From Isoetes taiwanensis (taxonomy: Eukaryota > Streptophyta > Lycopodiopsida > Isoetales > Isoetaceae), in assembly GCA_021234155.1 (NCBI GenBank), contig JAJEKV010000093.1, positions 4,007,647 through 4,071,646 of the forward strand: 64,000 nucleotides of DNA, read 5' to 3'. Under the pieces are notes generated by a model. The model worked only from the letters and a program-made list of their open reading frames with translations. It did no database searches and had not been told where the DNA came from. Made by a program: the position numbers and the translations under genes. Each line of letters starts with the position of its first letter. The first letter of the stretch is position 1. This document shows positions 11,598-23,448 of this stretch, piece after piece.

Positions 11598-13132
11598 TAA
11601 AGCAGGTGGAGATCTTGCGTGTAGATTGGAAATGCTACAAGTTCCAAGGGAACTTCATCATGCAATTGCGTGCTTATATGGTAGGGTGCTAGTAGAACTA
11701 TCTTTCCCATTTACAGGGCCAGAAAAAGTGCAGAATACGATTGGGGTCAAGCAAGGCTGTCCCTGTTCTCCAACTCTTTTTGGATTGTTCATAGATGAAC
11801 TAAAAAATTGGATGACGAGGCTTGGAGGGTTAGGAGCCCATTTGGGAAGGTATGCTTTGCAGCTTCTGCTTTTTGCTGATGATATTGTATTAATTTCAAA
11901 GAACCCAGCTGGACTGCAGCGTCATCTAGATGTATTATGTGGTTTTTGTGAAGAAAAAGCATGAGGTAAATCCCCGATAAAATCAAAGATAATGGTGATA
12001 GGGGGCCGGGATACCACAAAATTTTATGTAGATGGTGCTCCACTTGAACAGGTCACTAATTATAAGTATTTAGGAATTGAAGTGTCAAATAACTATAAGT
12101 GGACATTGGCAGCCCAGAAACGTGCATCAGGTGGTCTCAGAGCATTTTACAGTATGATGAATGAGTGTAAAATCAATAATTTTGAACATTGGCGACTGAA
12201 GAAACTCTTTTTTGGGATACAAGTTAAGACAGTGGTTCTTTATGGAAGCCCAGTTTTGAGCCAGGCTTGTCTTTAAAGGGGTGGAGCGATCTAGAAAAGA
12301 TCCAAAAAAGATTCTTGATAGGTGAATTGGGAGTCAAGGTGCAAACTCCTTATTGCATGATGTTGGCTGAAACAGGTCTGCTACCTCATGAGGTAGAGGC
12401 ATTGTGCAGAACTATCTCATTTGTTAACAGAGTTCTAGATATGGACACTGACCGGTTACCTTACCAAGCCCTTATGCATAGCACAAAAGGTTGGTATGCC
12501 GATGTCAAGAGATGGGCAAGGAAATGGCTTGGTGATGACAATTGGCCGTTATCCCAGAAAATTTGAAGAAATACATGATTATGTGGTCACGCCGCAGGCG
12601 TCCCGCAAACTTTGGCAAGTAGACGAAGATAACGATGTGAAAAAAGAAGTTTTACTTGACTAATCTAAACGATCCGACGAGTATAAAGAGTAGCCTTATC
12701 TACTCTCATGTATCATTTTGAAAAAAACGCATGCTTATTTTAGCAAATGAGATTATCATCTCACAACTTAGTTAATTGAGACTGGTAGGTGGGATGACAC
12801 ATTCCATGAGGAGCGATTTTGTCCAAGTTGTTTAGAACCAGCCTATTGAAGATGAAGAACAACACCACTCTTTGAAATGCACAAAGACACCTAACAGCAG
12901 TAAGGGCTCGTTATGGCATTATAGCCTTAACACTTGGTGAACTTTTTCTTCTGTCTGCACATACTTTGTATTCATATTTTAGAGATCTTTTGAAAGAAAG
13001 AGAAAACATAATTGAGCTTTTCACTCTTATGAGAGATTTTGATATTGAAGGCGCCTCTGATTAAGTGCCAAAGTACTAATTTGTAATCTTTTTTTTTTTG
13101 CCATAGAGGCCTAAAATAAATAAATAAATAAT
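11598..13132 (+). mobile_element. 5'-truncated LINE ORF2, plus strand, same family
   Basis: A second copy of the same LINE family, pointing away from the first. It starts just after RT motif A (CLEMLQVPRELHHAIACLYG, GVKQGCPCSPTLFGLFIDEL), with catalytic LLLFADDIVLIS near 11,870, the thumb region (GVKVQTPYCMMLAETGLLP) at 12,330-12,390 and a damaged C-terminal Cys/His cluster near 12,820. The frame ends at about 13,063 (DFDIEGASD, then stop). A short (AAAT)n tract at 13,113-13,130 is probably the LINE 3' tail. Frameshifts near 11,962 and 12,275 and stops downstream show that it is dead. Confidence 0.85.
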
Positions 13133-13236
13133 CTCACAACTGAAATGGAGTTCCTCTGCCATTAGCTCTGCCTACACCTGGTGTTTTTGGATTCCATATA
13201 GAGCCTAACAGAATGAAGTTACTTGCCTACAAAAAG

Positions 13237-13272
<36 letters not shown>

Positions 13273-13795
13273 AAAAGAATGAAGTTATCAATTTTACGGT
13301 AAAGCTCTAGCTTGATGCTCCCAAGTTTCCATGAACATCACCACATCAAATTGCTCAAACAAATCTGCTATTGCATCTATTTTGCTTGTATAAGCTTTGT
13401 GTGCATTCTAGAACATGACCTTCAAGGCCCCAATTTCCTATCCCTTCTTTCTTTTTAGTCAAAATTGCCTTTTCCATGTCTATCTAGATATGCTACGCCA
13501 AATCCCTCGGCTCTTCTTTCATTTTTTCCGTTCTATTTTTCGGTATCCAATTGAGCGGGCTAAGTCTAGATCAAATAGAATTTTTGCCCTTTTAGAATAG
13601 CCCCCGTTCTCTGAAACACATGGTCCCTTCTTTGCTACTTTGCAAAATTTAACCGAGGATCGAGGTTATAACATCCTAATTTGCCTAGTCTTCTTCCCTT
13701 GCACAACTTATGGCTCATGGAGATATATGCACTTTTTCTGTAAAATGGAGCTATCTTGAGTAGAGTTAGCAAGTCAACACGTATTTTTAGAGTTT
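13132..13795. other. No gene seen apart from the poly(A) insertion
   Basis: AT-rich sequence with short open frames only (for example 13,415-13,600 +). No motif was recognised on either strand. Confidence 0.5.
13210..13287 (+). mobile_element. Minimal poly(A) retro-insertion with 12-bp target duplication
   Basis: The word agaatgaagtta occurs at 13,210-13,221 and again, 12 of 12 identical, at 13,276-13,287. Between the copies lie 54 bp consisting of cttgcctac, aaaaag, 34 A residues and gaaaaa. A poly(A) tail between a target-site duplication of this length is the signature of LINE-mediated target-primed reverse transcription. Almost all of the transcript body has been lost, so the source RNA cannot be named. 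Confidence 0.8.
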
Positions 13796-14690
13796 TTAGC
13801 AAATACTCAAAGTCCTCACTATCTTTTTCCTTTTTAAATATTTACGAGCAAGTGGAGGAGGTGCAACCATAATTTGCTCAACTTCCTTGTGTTTCACAGC
13901 ATCAACTTCATCCCGATTACACATCTTTGGCTCTTTTTCCTTTGCATTATTCATTCTTATAGTGTGCACAGCCATAATCTCCTCATGTTCTTCAATTTCC
14001 TGCACAAATCTAATGGAAGCATTTTGTTCATTAGGCTTAGATTTCTCCTGCCTAGCAAAATATTCTTTCACACTACATCTATCTTCATAATGTCCCACGG
14101 CTTTTACAAAAGGCACACACAGCACTCCTTATCAAAATGCCCTCTTTTTCCACATTTTGTACAAGGCCTATACCAACAGTGATCAGAGGAGTGAGTATCT
14201 CTGAAACAATGAACACAGGGTGGATAGGTCTTCTTCTCAAACTTCGAGTTCTTCAGCTCTTGAAGTTGCTTGGTCACCTCAACCAATGCCTCTGATACTT
14301 TGGTGATCTCAGCTCTTACATCTGCTGCAGGAGCTTCAGTATCCTCCATTTTTGTTTTTGTCTTTTCCTTTTGAACAACATAAACTGGCACAGATCCTGG
14401 TCCCATGTATTCTTGTTCATAATCTGGAAAAAAAGGATCATGGGGTGAGTGCATGTCATCTTGCAAGTGAAAGCCTTATGTATTGTGTCAAAGCCTTCTT
14501 GTTTTTGAATCTTTAGCGCCTTCACATTGTATTCTTGGTCTCTTGCTTAATCCTTTGATAAAAGATGCCACAAGATCGCGGTGTGGTTAGGAACTTGGTT
14601 GATCGGCATTTGACAAGATAAAGATTGAATCTTTCCACATACTGATGCACACTTTAACCATGTTTAATGCGAAAAGTCTGCAATTCAAAT
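13796..14690 (-). mobile_element. Antisense gag remnant with two zinc-knuckle-like motifs
   Basis: Read leftwards from about 14,690: a capsid-like segment (HQYVERFNLYLV at about 14,620), then an acidic linker, then an exact CX2CX4HX4C knuckle near 14,140 (CTKCGKRGHFDKEC) and a second degenerate one just after (VGHYEDRC). This arrangement is typical of LTR-retrotransposon gag. Frameshifts separate the blocks. The capsid starts abruptly where the 1.2-kb repeat (14,690-15,905) ends, so either that repeat was inserted into the gag or the gag was truncated there. No matching pol was found on the minus strand to the left. Confidence 0.75.
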
Positions 14691-15905
14691 CGGTACCTCC
14701 ACCGCCCCACACGCCTGGATGTTCCACGTGGCATGGGGAGATTGGCTTGGGAAAAAAATAGGCTGGGGGGGTAGATAGGAAATTTTTTTGCCACATGGCC
14801 TAAGGCACGATTCCCAAGGAACTAAATTTGGGGGCCAAATTGAATGATTTTTTCAATTTTCTTTTTTCCAAGGGGAATCTTTTAATATGCTCTAGAAGAT
14901 GCTGGAATCTTTTTGGCAAATGGGCACTTTCAAATTTTGGCTTTAAAATGGCATGTAAGAAGGATGATGTGGCATATGAGCATGATGACTTGGCAAAGCA
15001 AGGGTGACATGGCAAACAAGGGTGGTGACGTGTCAAACACTTGGTCTTAGAATATTTTTTCTAGTCAAAACTTTGAGTGAGGTGGACATGATGTGTATGA
15101 CATGTGGATGATGATGTGGAGGTGTTGATGATGATGTGGCATAGTGATGTGTCACTTTCATGGGTTCAAACATGTGATTTAAAGGATTTTTGTGAAAAAT
15201 TTGGAATCTCAATGTAGTGACACGTGCATGATATGACATGGCAAGAAAGGGTGACATGTATGGTGACTTGGCCTCTCAAAGGTGTTGTCATGGGTCAATT
15301 TTGGCATAAATGCATAATTTTTGCATTTTCTAGGCAAATCTTGATTTTGAGTATTCCCTTAGGAATTTTTGTATTCTCTCTCCTTTTTTGACTCATAGGA
15401 AGAGGAGGTTGACCTTTGACCACATGTATGACCAAGTCAAGTGAAGTCTTGTGCTTTGAATGATATGGAGATGATATGGTGAGTGTGTGGAAGGTGAATG
15501 ACATATGAAGGGGTAGTTTTGACTAAAAAAAATCTTCAAGGCCAAATTTGACTTGGAGATGAGGTGTAGATGTGAACTAATGATCTCATGAGCATTTAAG
15601 CATGGTTAAGGATAAGGAGGATATAGGATGGGAATTAAAGGGTCGCAGTCATGCCAAGAACTCAAATGATACCATCACATACCAAGAAATCTTCAAGGGT
15701 TCTTCAATCCTTCTAACTTTGCTTCATCTCCTTTTGCCTTGCTTGTATGACCTTAGTCAAATGCCCTCACCTTGCTCTTCAAGTCTTCAAAGTGTGCAAG
15801 TATGAATTCTTCTTGTGTCTCTAAATTCATATCAAAGTGTAATGGTGTTAGTGTCGAAACATGCCTTGCTCTTCCATCTTTGCCATAGCATGGCAAAGAC
15901 TTCCC
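14690..15905 (-). repeat. 1.2-kb dispersed repeat, copy A (inverted relative to copy B)
   Basis: This stretch matches the reverse complement of 34,953-36,157 along its whole length with scattered substitutions and small indels. Anchors are the block around ccacgtggcatggggaga (14,724-14,742) and, at the other end, an imperfect palindrome ctttgccatagcatggcaaag (15,878-15,898). On the minus strand both copies encode a related short peptide (EEFILAHFEDLKSKV), so part of it may once have been coding. The unit size suits an LTR, but clean TG...CA ends, a primer-binding site and a target duplication were not found. Confidence 0.8.
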
Positions 15906-17565
15906 AAACTCTTTTGCATCGGTCCTCGAGGGCCTCACCAATAGACCGGACCGAAATTGAGCCCATAGTTCCTTTCCCTATACATCATACTCATGCATTC
16001 CAAAATCCATCAACACAATAACATTTGTGCATCTATGTGCACATGGAATTTGGTTCCCGGAAGAGCAAGTATGCTCTTCCTCCATAACACATTCCGTTGT
16101 ATCTAAAAACTAGAAATGGGTGCCTTGTATTGCTGTATAGTCCATATGGTTTGTAAATGCTTTACAAAATTTTGGTTGAAAGGAAAAAAAAATTAATCAA
16201 CTAGCAAAAGGCACACCAAAGAGGGGTTTAGCAACATTTAGACACACAAACAATGATCTAGAAAAGAAGAATGCCTTTGGCAATGTTTAGATTGCACATA
16301 ATCAATGATTTAGAAGAGGATTATTCTCTGTACTGAGCTTGACCAAGTAGGTATATTGATAAGTAGTCATGATAATAGGTATTCCATTATAGATACACAT
16401 AGAATTTGGACATCAAAGACTTTAGAAATGTGCTTAAGTTCCAATACCATAGTCATATCTGTCCTATCTTGAGACCCGGTTGTGAGTCCAAGTTCCCCAT
16501 GAGTCTAAGTCCGGGTAGAAGCTTTGTTGAAGTATTGTTGTATTGAGGTATCTATTGTGATGGAAAGATGGTTTGCACTACCTTTCCGGGTAGTCTATTG
16601 TTATTATTGCTAGTCTCCGTAGAGGTTTTTGCTTTTTCTTTGTTATAGGAGCCTATAAGGGACATGTGAGAATGACACCTCCGTGTTCTATTCTCGTGGC
16701 ATGCCTATCCCAAGCGCTAGGACAAACATGGCTTTATCTATACACAAGGGAAAATACAAAGGCAAGTTCAAACACGTTAGCCGAAGACCGGCATTGAACG
16801 GAGGTAGTTGAGTAACCCGCGCCTCCTTATACATAGTCCTTAGGCATATGTGAATCTTTTGGCCACATGGCCTATTGCATGGCTGTCACGTGCCACCAAT
16901 GCATGTTTGCCACATTGTTTAACGTGCATGTTGTCATTTGCTAATCCACAAATATGATGAATATTGTTACATGTACAAGAAATTTATCGCCTTATATGTT
17001 TCCCATATGTCTTGGAACCTTGGTCGCTTCGCGAAACATTTCTCTTATCTATTTCCCTATGTCTTGGAAGTGAATCAAGATAGGCATATTCAAAAACAAA
17101 ACAAAAAATAGTAAACTGAATTACATAAGGTAGAAAAATGGGTGGTATGATAGTAAAGTCTTAGGCCCTTTTTTCATGGCAGTCTTATTTTTAAAAGTCG
17201 CATAGTTTAACAAATGAGGTTTGACCACCTATTGCCCTAAAAGAAGTTTCCACTATAGAAATAAGACTTGTCTTAATTAGGTTCGAATAGGTTTGGAGAC
17301 TACTTTTATTTTATACTGAGGGACATCCCTCCATATAAAATAACATATCTAGTCTTATTTGAATATATAACAAAAAATGAGGCGTGGTCGATTTTTGTGA
17401 TGGTTGTCCCACTAATATTTTAGGTTGGTGTCATATTTTATGACTATGAAAATGCACCATCGCGATGGAAAAGCAAGTTTCAATTTATATTGTTATTTCT
17501 TGCTCGAGAGTCACAAATGGTGTCATATATTATACATGATAGTCATATTTTTATGTGGGAAAAAG

Positions 17566-17840
17566 GTTAGAGTTTCTAATCTATTCCATGCTTGAATATC
17601 TTGTATATATATAATAATATATACAATCATGATATGTTTACGATGTAGCAATCTTAAATAGGTGGCACGATAGTATGGTAAAGTCTTTTGCTTGTGATAA
17701 GAGAGATCGGAGAGGTTTGAATCCATTCTATGTAGATTATTTTGTATACATATTACAATATCACGTATAGTCATGACATTTTTTTTTATATGTATAATAA
17801 TATGTATAGTCATGAAATGCTTCTGATGTGGTAAATGGTG
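17566..17840 (+). repeat. Two diverged direct repeats of roughly 130 bp
   Basis: The order 'gaatc(t)attc-at-g ... ttgtata ... ataat(a)atata ... gtcatga ... gatgt(g)gtaa' occurs twice, at about 17,566-17,660 and 17,709-17,840, each rich in TA steps. Similarity is partial and judged by eye. No function seen. Confidence 0.4.
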
Positions 17841-18720
17841 AATTGACTGGCTATACTCATAAGAACTTGCATTTTGTCTTAGAGGCATGTGAATGAATGG
17901 ATCCCACTTGACAGTTGATGTCTCTAATAATATTAATTTTGTTCAAGTAAGTATGTTATCGTGCAAATATTGTTCTTTAATCTAAAGGTCTTGTTTTTCT
18001 TTCTTAATCCGATATGTCATTTGTGCATAGAGTTATTGGATCACTATCAATGGGATCGTATATCACGGGGCTTCGAGCAAGGATTAGTGACGAGAATCAT
18101 TCGTATGTTGTTGATTATGCTAGTGTTTCAAGCCTATATAGATTAAGGTACTTTATGACCGGGAGTTCAAAAAAAATTTTGGTTGCGTTTTGGGCGGTTG
18201 GAGATCCAAGAGGAGCGAGAGCAGGTGCCCCAAAAAGCTATCGAGACTTGTCCGATCTTGTCCTTGAGAAATTATACAAGGTATTGGTCCAATACCCTCA
18301 CAATAAAACTATTACATTGTACCTAATATTGCTATTCCTTTGGCTCGGTTAGATCACGGGTTCTCATGGCCAAAATGGGTCTAATAATGGGGACCTTAAA
18401 AATCCATTGCCCCGGGTCACGGGTTCAAATATGACCAATCGATTGCTATGGTTGAGACCTTAAATCTCGACATATGTCTTGGATAAGCACACAAAAGCAA
18501 CTCTAGCATATCACACCTACATAGTGGATTGTCTTCCATGTGATATGTAGAATGTACTCATCATGCGATGATGAATAGAATGATGTCCTTTAAAAAAAAA
18601 AAAAAACTTACAATGCAATCATGGGTTAAAACATATAAGATAAGAGATGTGCCCTTAAAGAAAAATGATTGCAAGAACGATTACTAAATGGACTAGGAGG
18701 ACAATGCTCCTTTCTTACAT

Positions 18721-18744
18721 TCTTTCTTTCTTTCTTTCTTTCTT
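18721..18744 (+). repeat. (TTTC)6 microsatellite
   Basis: Six tandem tctt/tttc units, with a near-copy just upstream (tttcttacattc). Simple-sequence slippage. Confidence 0.9.
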
Positions 18745-19543
18745 ATGCGTAGCAAATTACATTGACAGACATTGTAAAGGTATGATGTACAATCAACATA
18801 GTATTAGAGCTTAACATTTTGATAAAAACAAGAAAGCCAAAATAAAGACAGGTTGTTCAAATGTTCTAGAACCTTATAAGAGAAAATGGACACTGTGATA
18901 TTGATAGAAAGTAAGTGCAATACAAAAAGCAATACTGGTCACAAGCAAACGTTAATACAAAATTGAGAACTTAACATAAATATTTTGAACATGCCTAAAA
19001 CACTAAATGGTTGGCAAACATGTGCATTGGAAGAAGAGAACTCTATGTAGTCATCCTTGATCTCATATCTCGGTTCTAGATTGTACATGATGCATGCTAG
19101 AATGCATTTAAAAAAAAAAGGGAGGTGGAGTGAACAAATTATTCCCGAGTATTATGAGCACCCGTACGTTATGATACTTGAAGTGCTTGAGAGATTCTTG
19201 CCGGTTCGGATGAGCAATGTTGGTATTGTATATATCTCATAAACAATGATCTCAAGTGGATGTAAATATGCTTTTTCTGTCTTATGTGATTATGTGAGAC
19301 TATATAACAGAGATGTTTTAAATGGTCCTGAGGAGGCCTAATTCACAAAAATCAGAATTTTATATTGTTAAATGTTTTGTCGGGTTTTGCTGGTTTACTG
19401 ACTTTATAGGTTTGCTATTTTTGGGTGCTTTCGGGTTCTTTGGTGATTCGTAGTTATCGTATGCAATTTTGTTCAATAAACAAGAAAAATTGATGGCTTC
19501 GCTTTCGTGAAGCATAAAAAATCTATGATGGACATGTGGTCCA

Positions 19544-19571
19544 GGGGGGGAGGGGAGGGGGCGGGTGGGGG
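19544..19571 (+). repeat. G-rich tract with quadruplex potential
   Basis: Five runs of three to seven G separated by single bases (G7 A G4 A G5 C G3 T G5). This fits the G3+N1-7 pattern for an intramolecular G-quadruplex on the plus strand. It lies outside any recognised gene. Confidence 0.7.
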
Positions 19572-20219
19572 CTATAAACCAAAAGTCTCCCGCTCAAAAT
19601 TGATGTTTCTAACATCTAGGTGAGCCGACATCTAACCTAGGTGTGAGCCATTTTGTATGACTCGAGGGAAGAAGACTGGTCTCTAGCATGCCATCGTTAA
19701 AAGGGGATCCAGTAATGCTTACAAATATGTGAGATGAAGTCAAAATTGCATAATTGCATACATTGCTTGAAGAAGTGGTCAAAACGGGAACAACACACTC
19801 ACAACCCGTGATTGGAATTGAAGGAAGGATTTAGTAAACCGATGGAGACCAATACCATGGATGTGAAGAGCATGGCATCTTTGGCCAAAGGAATCGATCA
19901 AAAGAAAAAAATGACCCTACATCATGAGAGGATATTGGCAATAGTCAAGAAAATTTCAGGTGGGAAGGTAAGGACATCAATGAAGTAATTGATAATTTCT
20001 TCCGGTGACTTACTTTTGGGAAGAAAATGGCTCTCTACGTTGATGCTAGGCATGTTGGGTCAAAAGAATCATTTCAATGGCGAAGAAGGTAACATTATAC
20101 AACAAGGTAGGAGAATTTGAGGCCCTAAATTTCATTGAAGAAGAGATGATGTTCTCAAACCCATATGGAGAATTTGAATTAAATGCAAACAATCAAGAGT
20201 CCAACATGGAACACCCAAT

Positions 20220-23200
20220 CCGAATTAGCATTCCCTAAACAAAATAGTTTTGCATATTTATGGTTTGATGGTGGTGTTTCCAAAAGGCTAAAGATGTGGC
20301 CCACATCTGCTTTGCTATTCTCAAAGACTCTTCCAATAGGTTGCTTGCAAAAGTAGGAAGAATTTATCCTAATACTACCTCAAATATGGCCGAGAATACA
20401 AAGCTTTTGATAGCGAGGTCTCCAAGAGGCAAAAGAATTTGAGTATTAATGAAATTGTTATCTTTGGAGATTCTCATCTTGTTTTGCGGGGAAAATATTG
20501 GGTGAGTATCAAGCCAAGAATGAAAACATGATCTGCTTTCGTGATCAAGCCTTCCATGAATTAAAAAATTTTAAAAACTTGGATGCTCTGTCATGTGCGA
20601 GGGCGAGAATGATGGGCTGATGCACTGCTGCCGTGTCCTTCTCGAACACTTGGTGAAGGAGCAATTCCGGGAGGAAGAACTAGAGAAGAAAGACCTATAA
20701 CAACTCTATCCTATTACGTAATTAATGCTCGTGAAAGAAAAAGCAATTAAAAGGAAATCAAAGCTGAACAAAAAGGTTTAGATAAAGTCTTTGTATGTTG
20801 GAGATTTGTGTAAAGAAGAAGATAATACCTTTGTCACAAAATTCTTTGATGATTGAAAAAGATATTTTTTGCTTGGGATTATGATGAATTGGTTGGTGTT
20901 GATGAAGTATTTGTGAGTTTGAGATAAAGATTAAAGAAGGTATGAAACACAGTGGTGCATAAACTCGAGGAAAAATTAATGCATCCTTGTTGGGACTAAT
21001 TAAAGAAGAGTTATAAAAATGAAGGATCTGAGGTGTAATTCTGCGAAATTGTGAACCACGAATGGCTATCTTGCATTGTCCACAGTAGAGAAGAAGAATA
21101 AAACCATCGGGATGCGTATTGACTATAGAGATTTAAACAAAGCCACCGTCAAAGATTGCAATCCATTACATTTCTAGAGGAGGTTTTACATCTTTTCTTG
21201 GGTAAAGATATATATATTCTTTCTTAGATGGTTTTCAGGTTTCAACCAAATAAGCATAAAGGAGGAAGATCAAGCCAAAGACCTCATTCATCACACCATG
21301 GGGAACATTTGCCATGAAGAGGATGCCCTTTGGACTAATGAATGCATCTGCAACATTCCAAGAGCTATGGACACAATTTTCAAAGACATGCACAATGCTT
21401 TTTACCGTGTCTTCTAGGATGATCTTTGCTTAGGAACCTCCCTCAAAAGTCATTTTGATGTTCTAATTGAATTGTTTGCCTTGTGTAGAAAAGGGGGTCA
21501 GCTTGAATCCAAAAAATGTGTTTGCTTGTCTTCAGGAGGAGAATTGCTTGGACATGTGGTGTCTACAAAGGGGCATTCATGTTCTTTGAGGCCAAGGTTG
21601 AGGCTTTGAAAAAAAGTTGGCACCTCCCAAGACACTCAAAGCAGTGTAAAAGCTTCATGGAATGACGGTTTCTTAAGAATATATGTTCCCCAACTTCTCA
21701 CACACTATGAATCAATTTCTAACCTCACAAAGGTTGGAAAATTTTCCAAAAATGAAAGCAAGCACATTGATTGATTGGAATGAAGAGTGCCGAGTCGTTT
21801 GACAAAATCATCAATGCCATCACAGTAACTCCATCACATTAAAAACCTCCCGATCTAGAAAAGCCCTTCAAAGCTTATACCCAAGTCACTAAAAGGGCAA
21901 TTGGTCTTGCTTTGCTACAAGGGATCATCTAATTGCTTTTTGCAAGCAAAATGTGGTGAACAAGCTAAGATATCCTAGACTAGAAAAAGTGCACCGAGCT
22001 CTCATGTTTTACGATAGAGAGGCATGGACATTTGCTACAAAGCAGTAAGTTCGGTCTTTATGAGGCAAAATCCTTTGTCACCTTTTTGTTAAAAAAGCAA
22101 CCCAAAGCTAAATTGTGCGAGGGGGAGCTGTAAAGTCCAAACTTATAATATTCTTGTCAAAGTGGTCAATGTGGTAGAATCTCCCAATGCATATTTGCCT
22201 TATGTTACTGTTTGAACCACGAGGATCAAGATGGTTTATGTAATGATGATCTTGTTACTAACTTGGTTGCTTTTGATGCAAGAGACTTGGGTAGGCAATG
22301 TGAGATCGAAGTTACCTTGAGAACAATGAAGTGCCAAAAGAATTTGAGTAAGCAGATCAAGAAAGGAGATTTAAAGATAAATGCAAAAATTCAGGCTCAT
22401 TGAGAATGTATTGTGCAAGATTGACAAGGAAGGGGTATTCTTTGAGATGTGAGATGATGAAGAGGCCATAATGATCATTGAAGCATGCCATGAAGGAATA
22501 TGTGGAGGACATTTCTTTGGCGACACAAGCGCAAAAAAAATCTTGAGGTTAGGATATTTTTGGCCTACCCTTTTCAAGGATTGTTATAATGCTATAAAAT
22601 GTTGCTATAAGCTGCCAAATCTTTGGCATAAGAACCCTCTGACCGACTCCCTCAACTGCTATAACCTCCCCTGGACCTTTTCAAACATGGGGTCTAAGCA
22701 ATTCCCTTGAGAGAAGCAAATGCCTATGCTCTTGCAAAGATTTCTCCATGAAAACATTTGTGTTAGGTTTGGAATTTCTTTTTAAGGTTATCTCGATGAG
22801 AGTCAATTTATCAATCAAACAATTACACTCTTGCTAGCTACTTTGAAGGTCAAACACACTAAGAGCTTGTCCTATTATCCTCAAGGCAATGGTCAAAGCG
22901 AGTCAACCAACAAAGTTCTCAAATCAATCACGAAAAAGACCATCGGCATATCAAAGAAAGTAGCGGCACAAAACTCCATGATGCACTTTGGGCCTATAGA
23001 ACCACAATCAAAGCATCCACAAGGCACCGCCTTTTAGTTTGGTTTATGGCATAGAGTCGGTGAGTGCCTCTTGAATTGGAACTTCCTTCACTTAGATTGG
23101 CATATCAAATAAATCTAGAAATGGATGAGGCTCTAAAGGAAAGATGTGTGAGATTGATGCAGCTTGAAGAACACAAGTATGAAATGGAGAATCTTGTTAT

Positions 23201-23448
23201 GATGAAAAAAGCCAAAGACGTTGCAGCTTTCAAAGTAGCTCATAAGCTCCAAGGTACTCTGAAAACAGGTGAGCTAGTCTTGAAATGGAATAAAGCTAGG
23301 GAAGAGATAGCATACAAATTTGAAAATCTACGGGAAGGGCCTTTTTGAGGTCATTGGCCGCGTGAGGAAAAGATTCTTCTTGGTTGAGAGATATATGCGA
23401 TGGCATAGAATTGCTAAATCCTATTAACGTGCATTTGAAAAGGTATTG
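20220..23448 (+). mobile_element. Old Tat-like Ty3/gypsy pol with an extra RNase H upstream of RT
   Basis: Domains in order. A plant-type archaeal RNase H remnant lies at 20,240-20,660 (FDGGVSK, SNMAE, IVIFGDSHLVLRG, GEYQAKNENM). An RT leader follows at about 20,860 (FFAWDYDELVGVDE). RT covers 21,090-21,600 (IGMRIDYRDLNKATVKD, FITPWGTFAMKRMPFGLMNASATFQ). RNase H is at about 21,840-22,040. The integrase zinc domain is at 22,440-22,620 (HEGICGGHF, KKILRLGYFWPTLF). The integrase core ends near 22,880 (YYPQGNGQSESTNK), and the C-terminal barrel is at 23,060-23,448 (DGIELLNPINVHLKRY). There are many stops and frameshifts. The final codons are interrupted by another gypsy element at 23,449 and resume at 34,138. 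No LTR pair was identified. Confidence 0.85.
23444..23448 (+). repeat. Target-site duplication TATTG, left copy
   Basis: The five bases directly before the 5' LTR. They are identical to 34,133-34,137 directly after the 3' LTR, as expected for integrase-mediated insertion. Confidence 0.9.

Larger units (their letters stand above)
15906..20170. other. No recognised gene; short repeats and low-complexity tracts
   Basis: About 4.3 kb of AT-rich DNA with no frame I can assign. Open frames 18,014-18,352 (+) and 19,057-19,242 (+) were read and not recognised. A 36-bp block at 15,944-15,980 recurs at 37,486-37,525. Degenerate direct repeats lie at 17,566-17,840 and a G-rich tract at 19,544-19,571. 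Part of it may be the leader or gag region of the decayed gypsy element whose pol begins after 20,200. Confidence 0.4.

Noticed and set aside
17523..17888. 121-codon minus-strand frame rich in His, Ile and Met
   Set aside because: It reads through the TA-rich direct repeats at 17,566-17,840; its composition is that of translated simple repeat.
18014..18352. 112-codon plus-strand frame as a small gene
   Set aside because: No start context, no motif and no homologue recognised; the neighbouring DNA is repeat-rich and non-coding.
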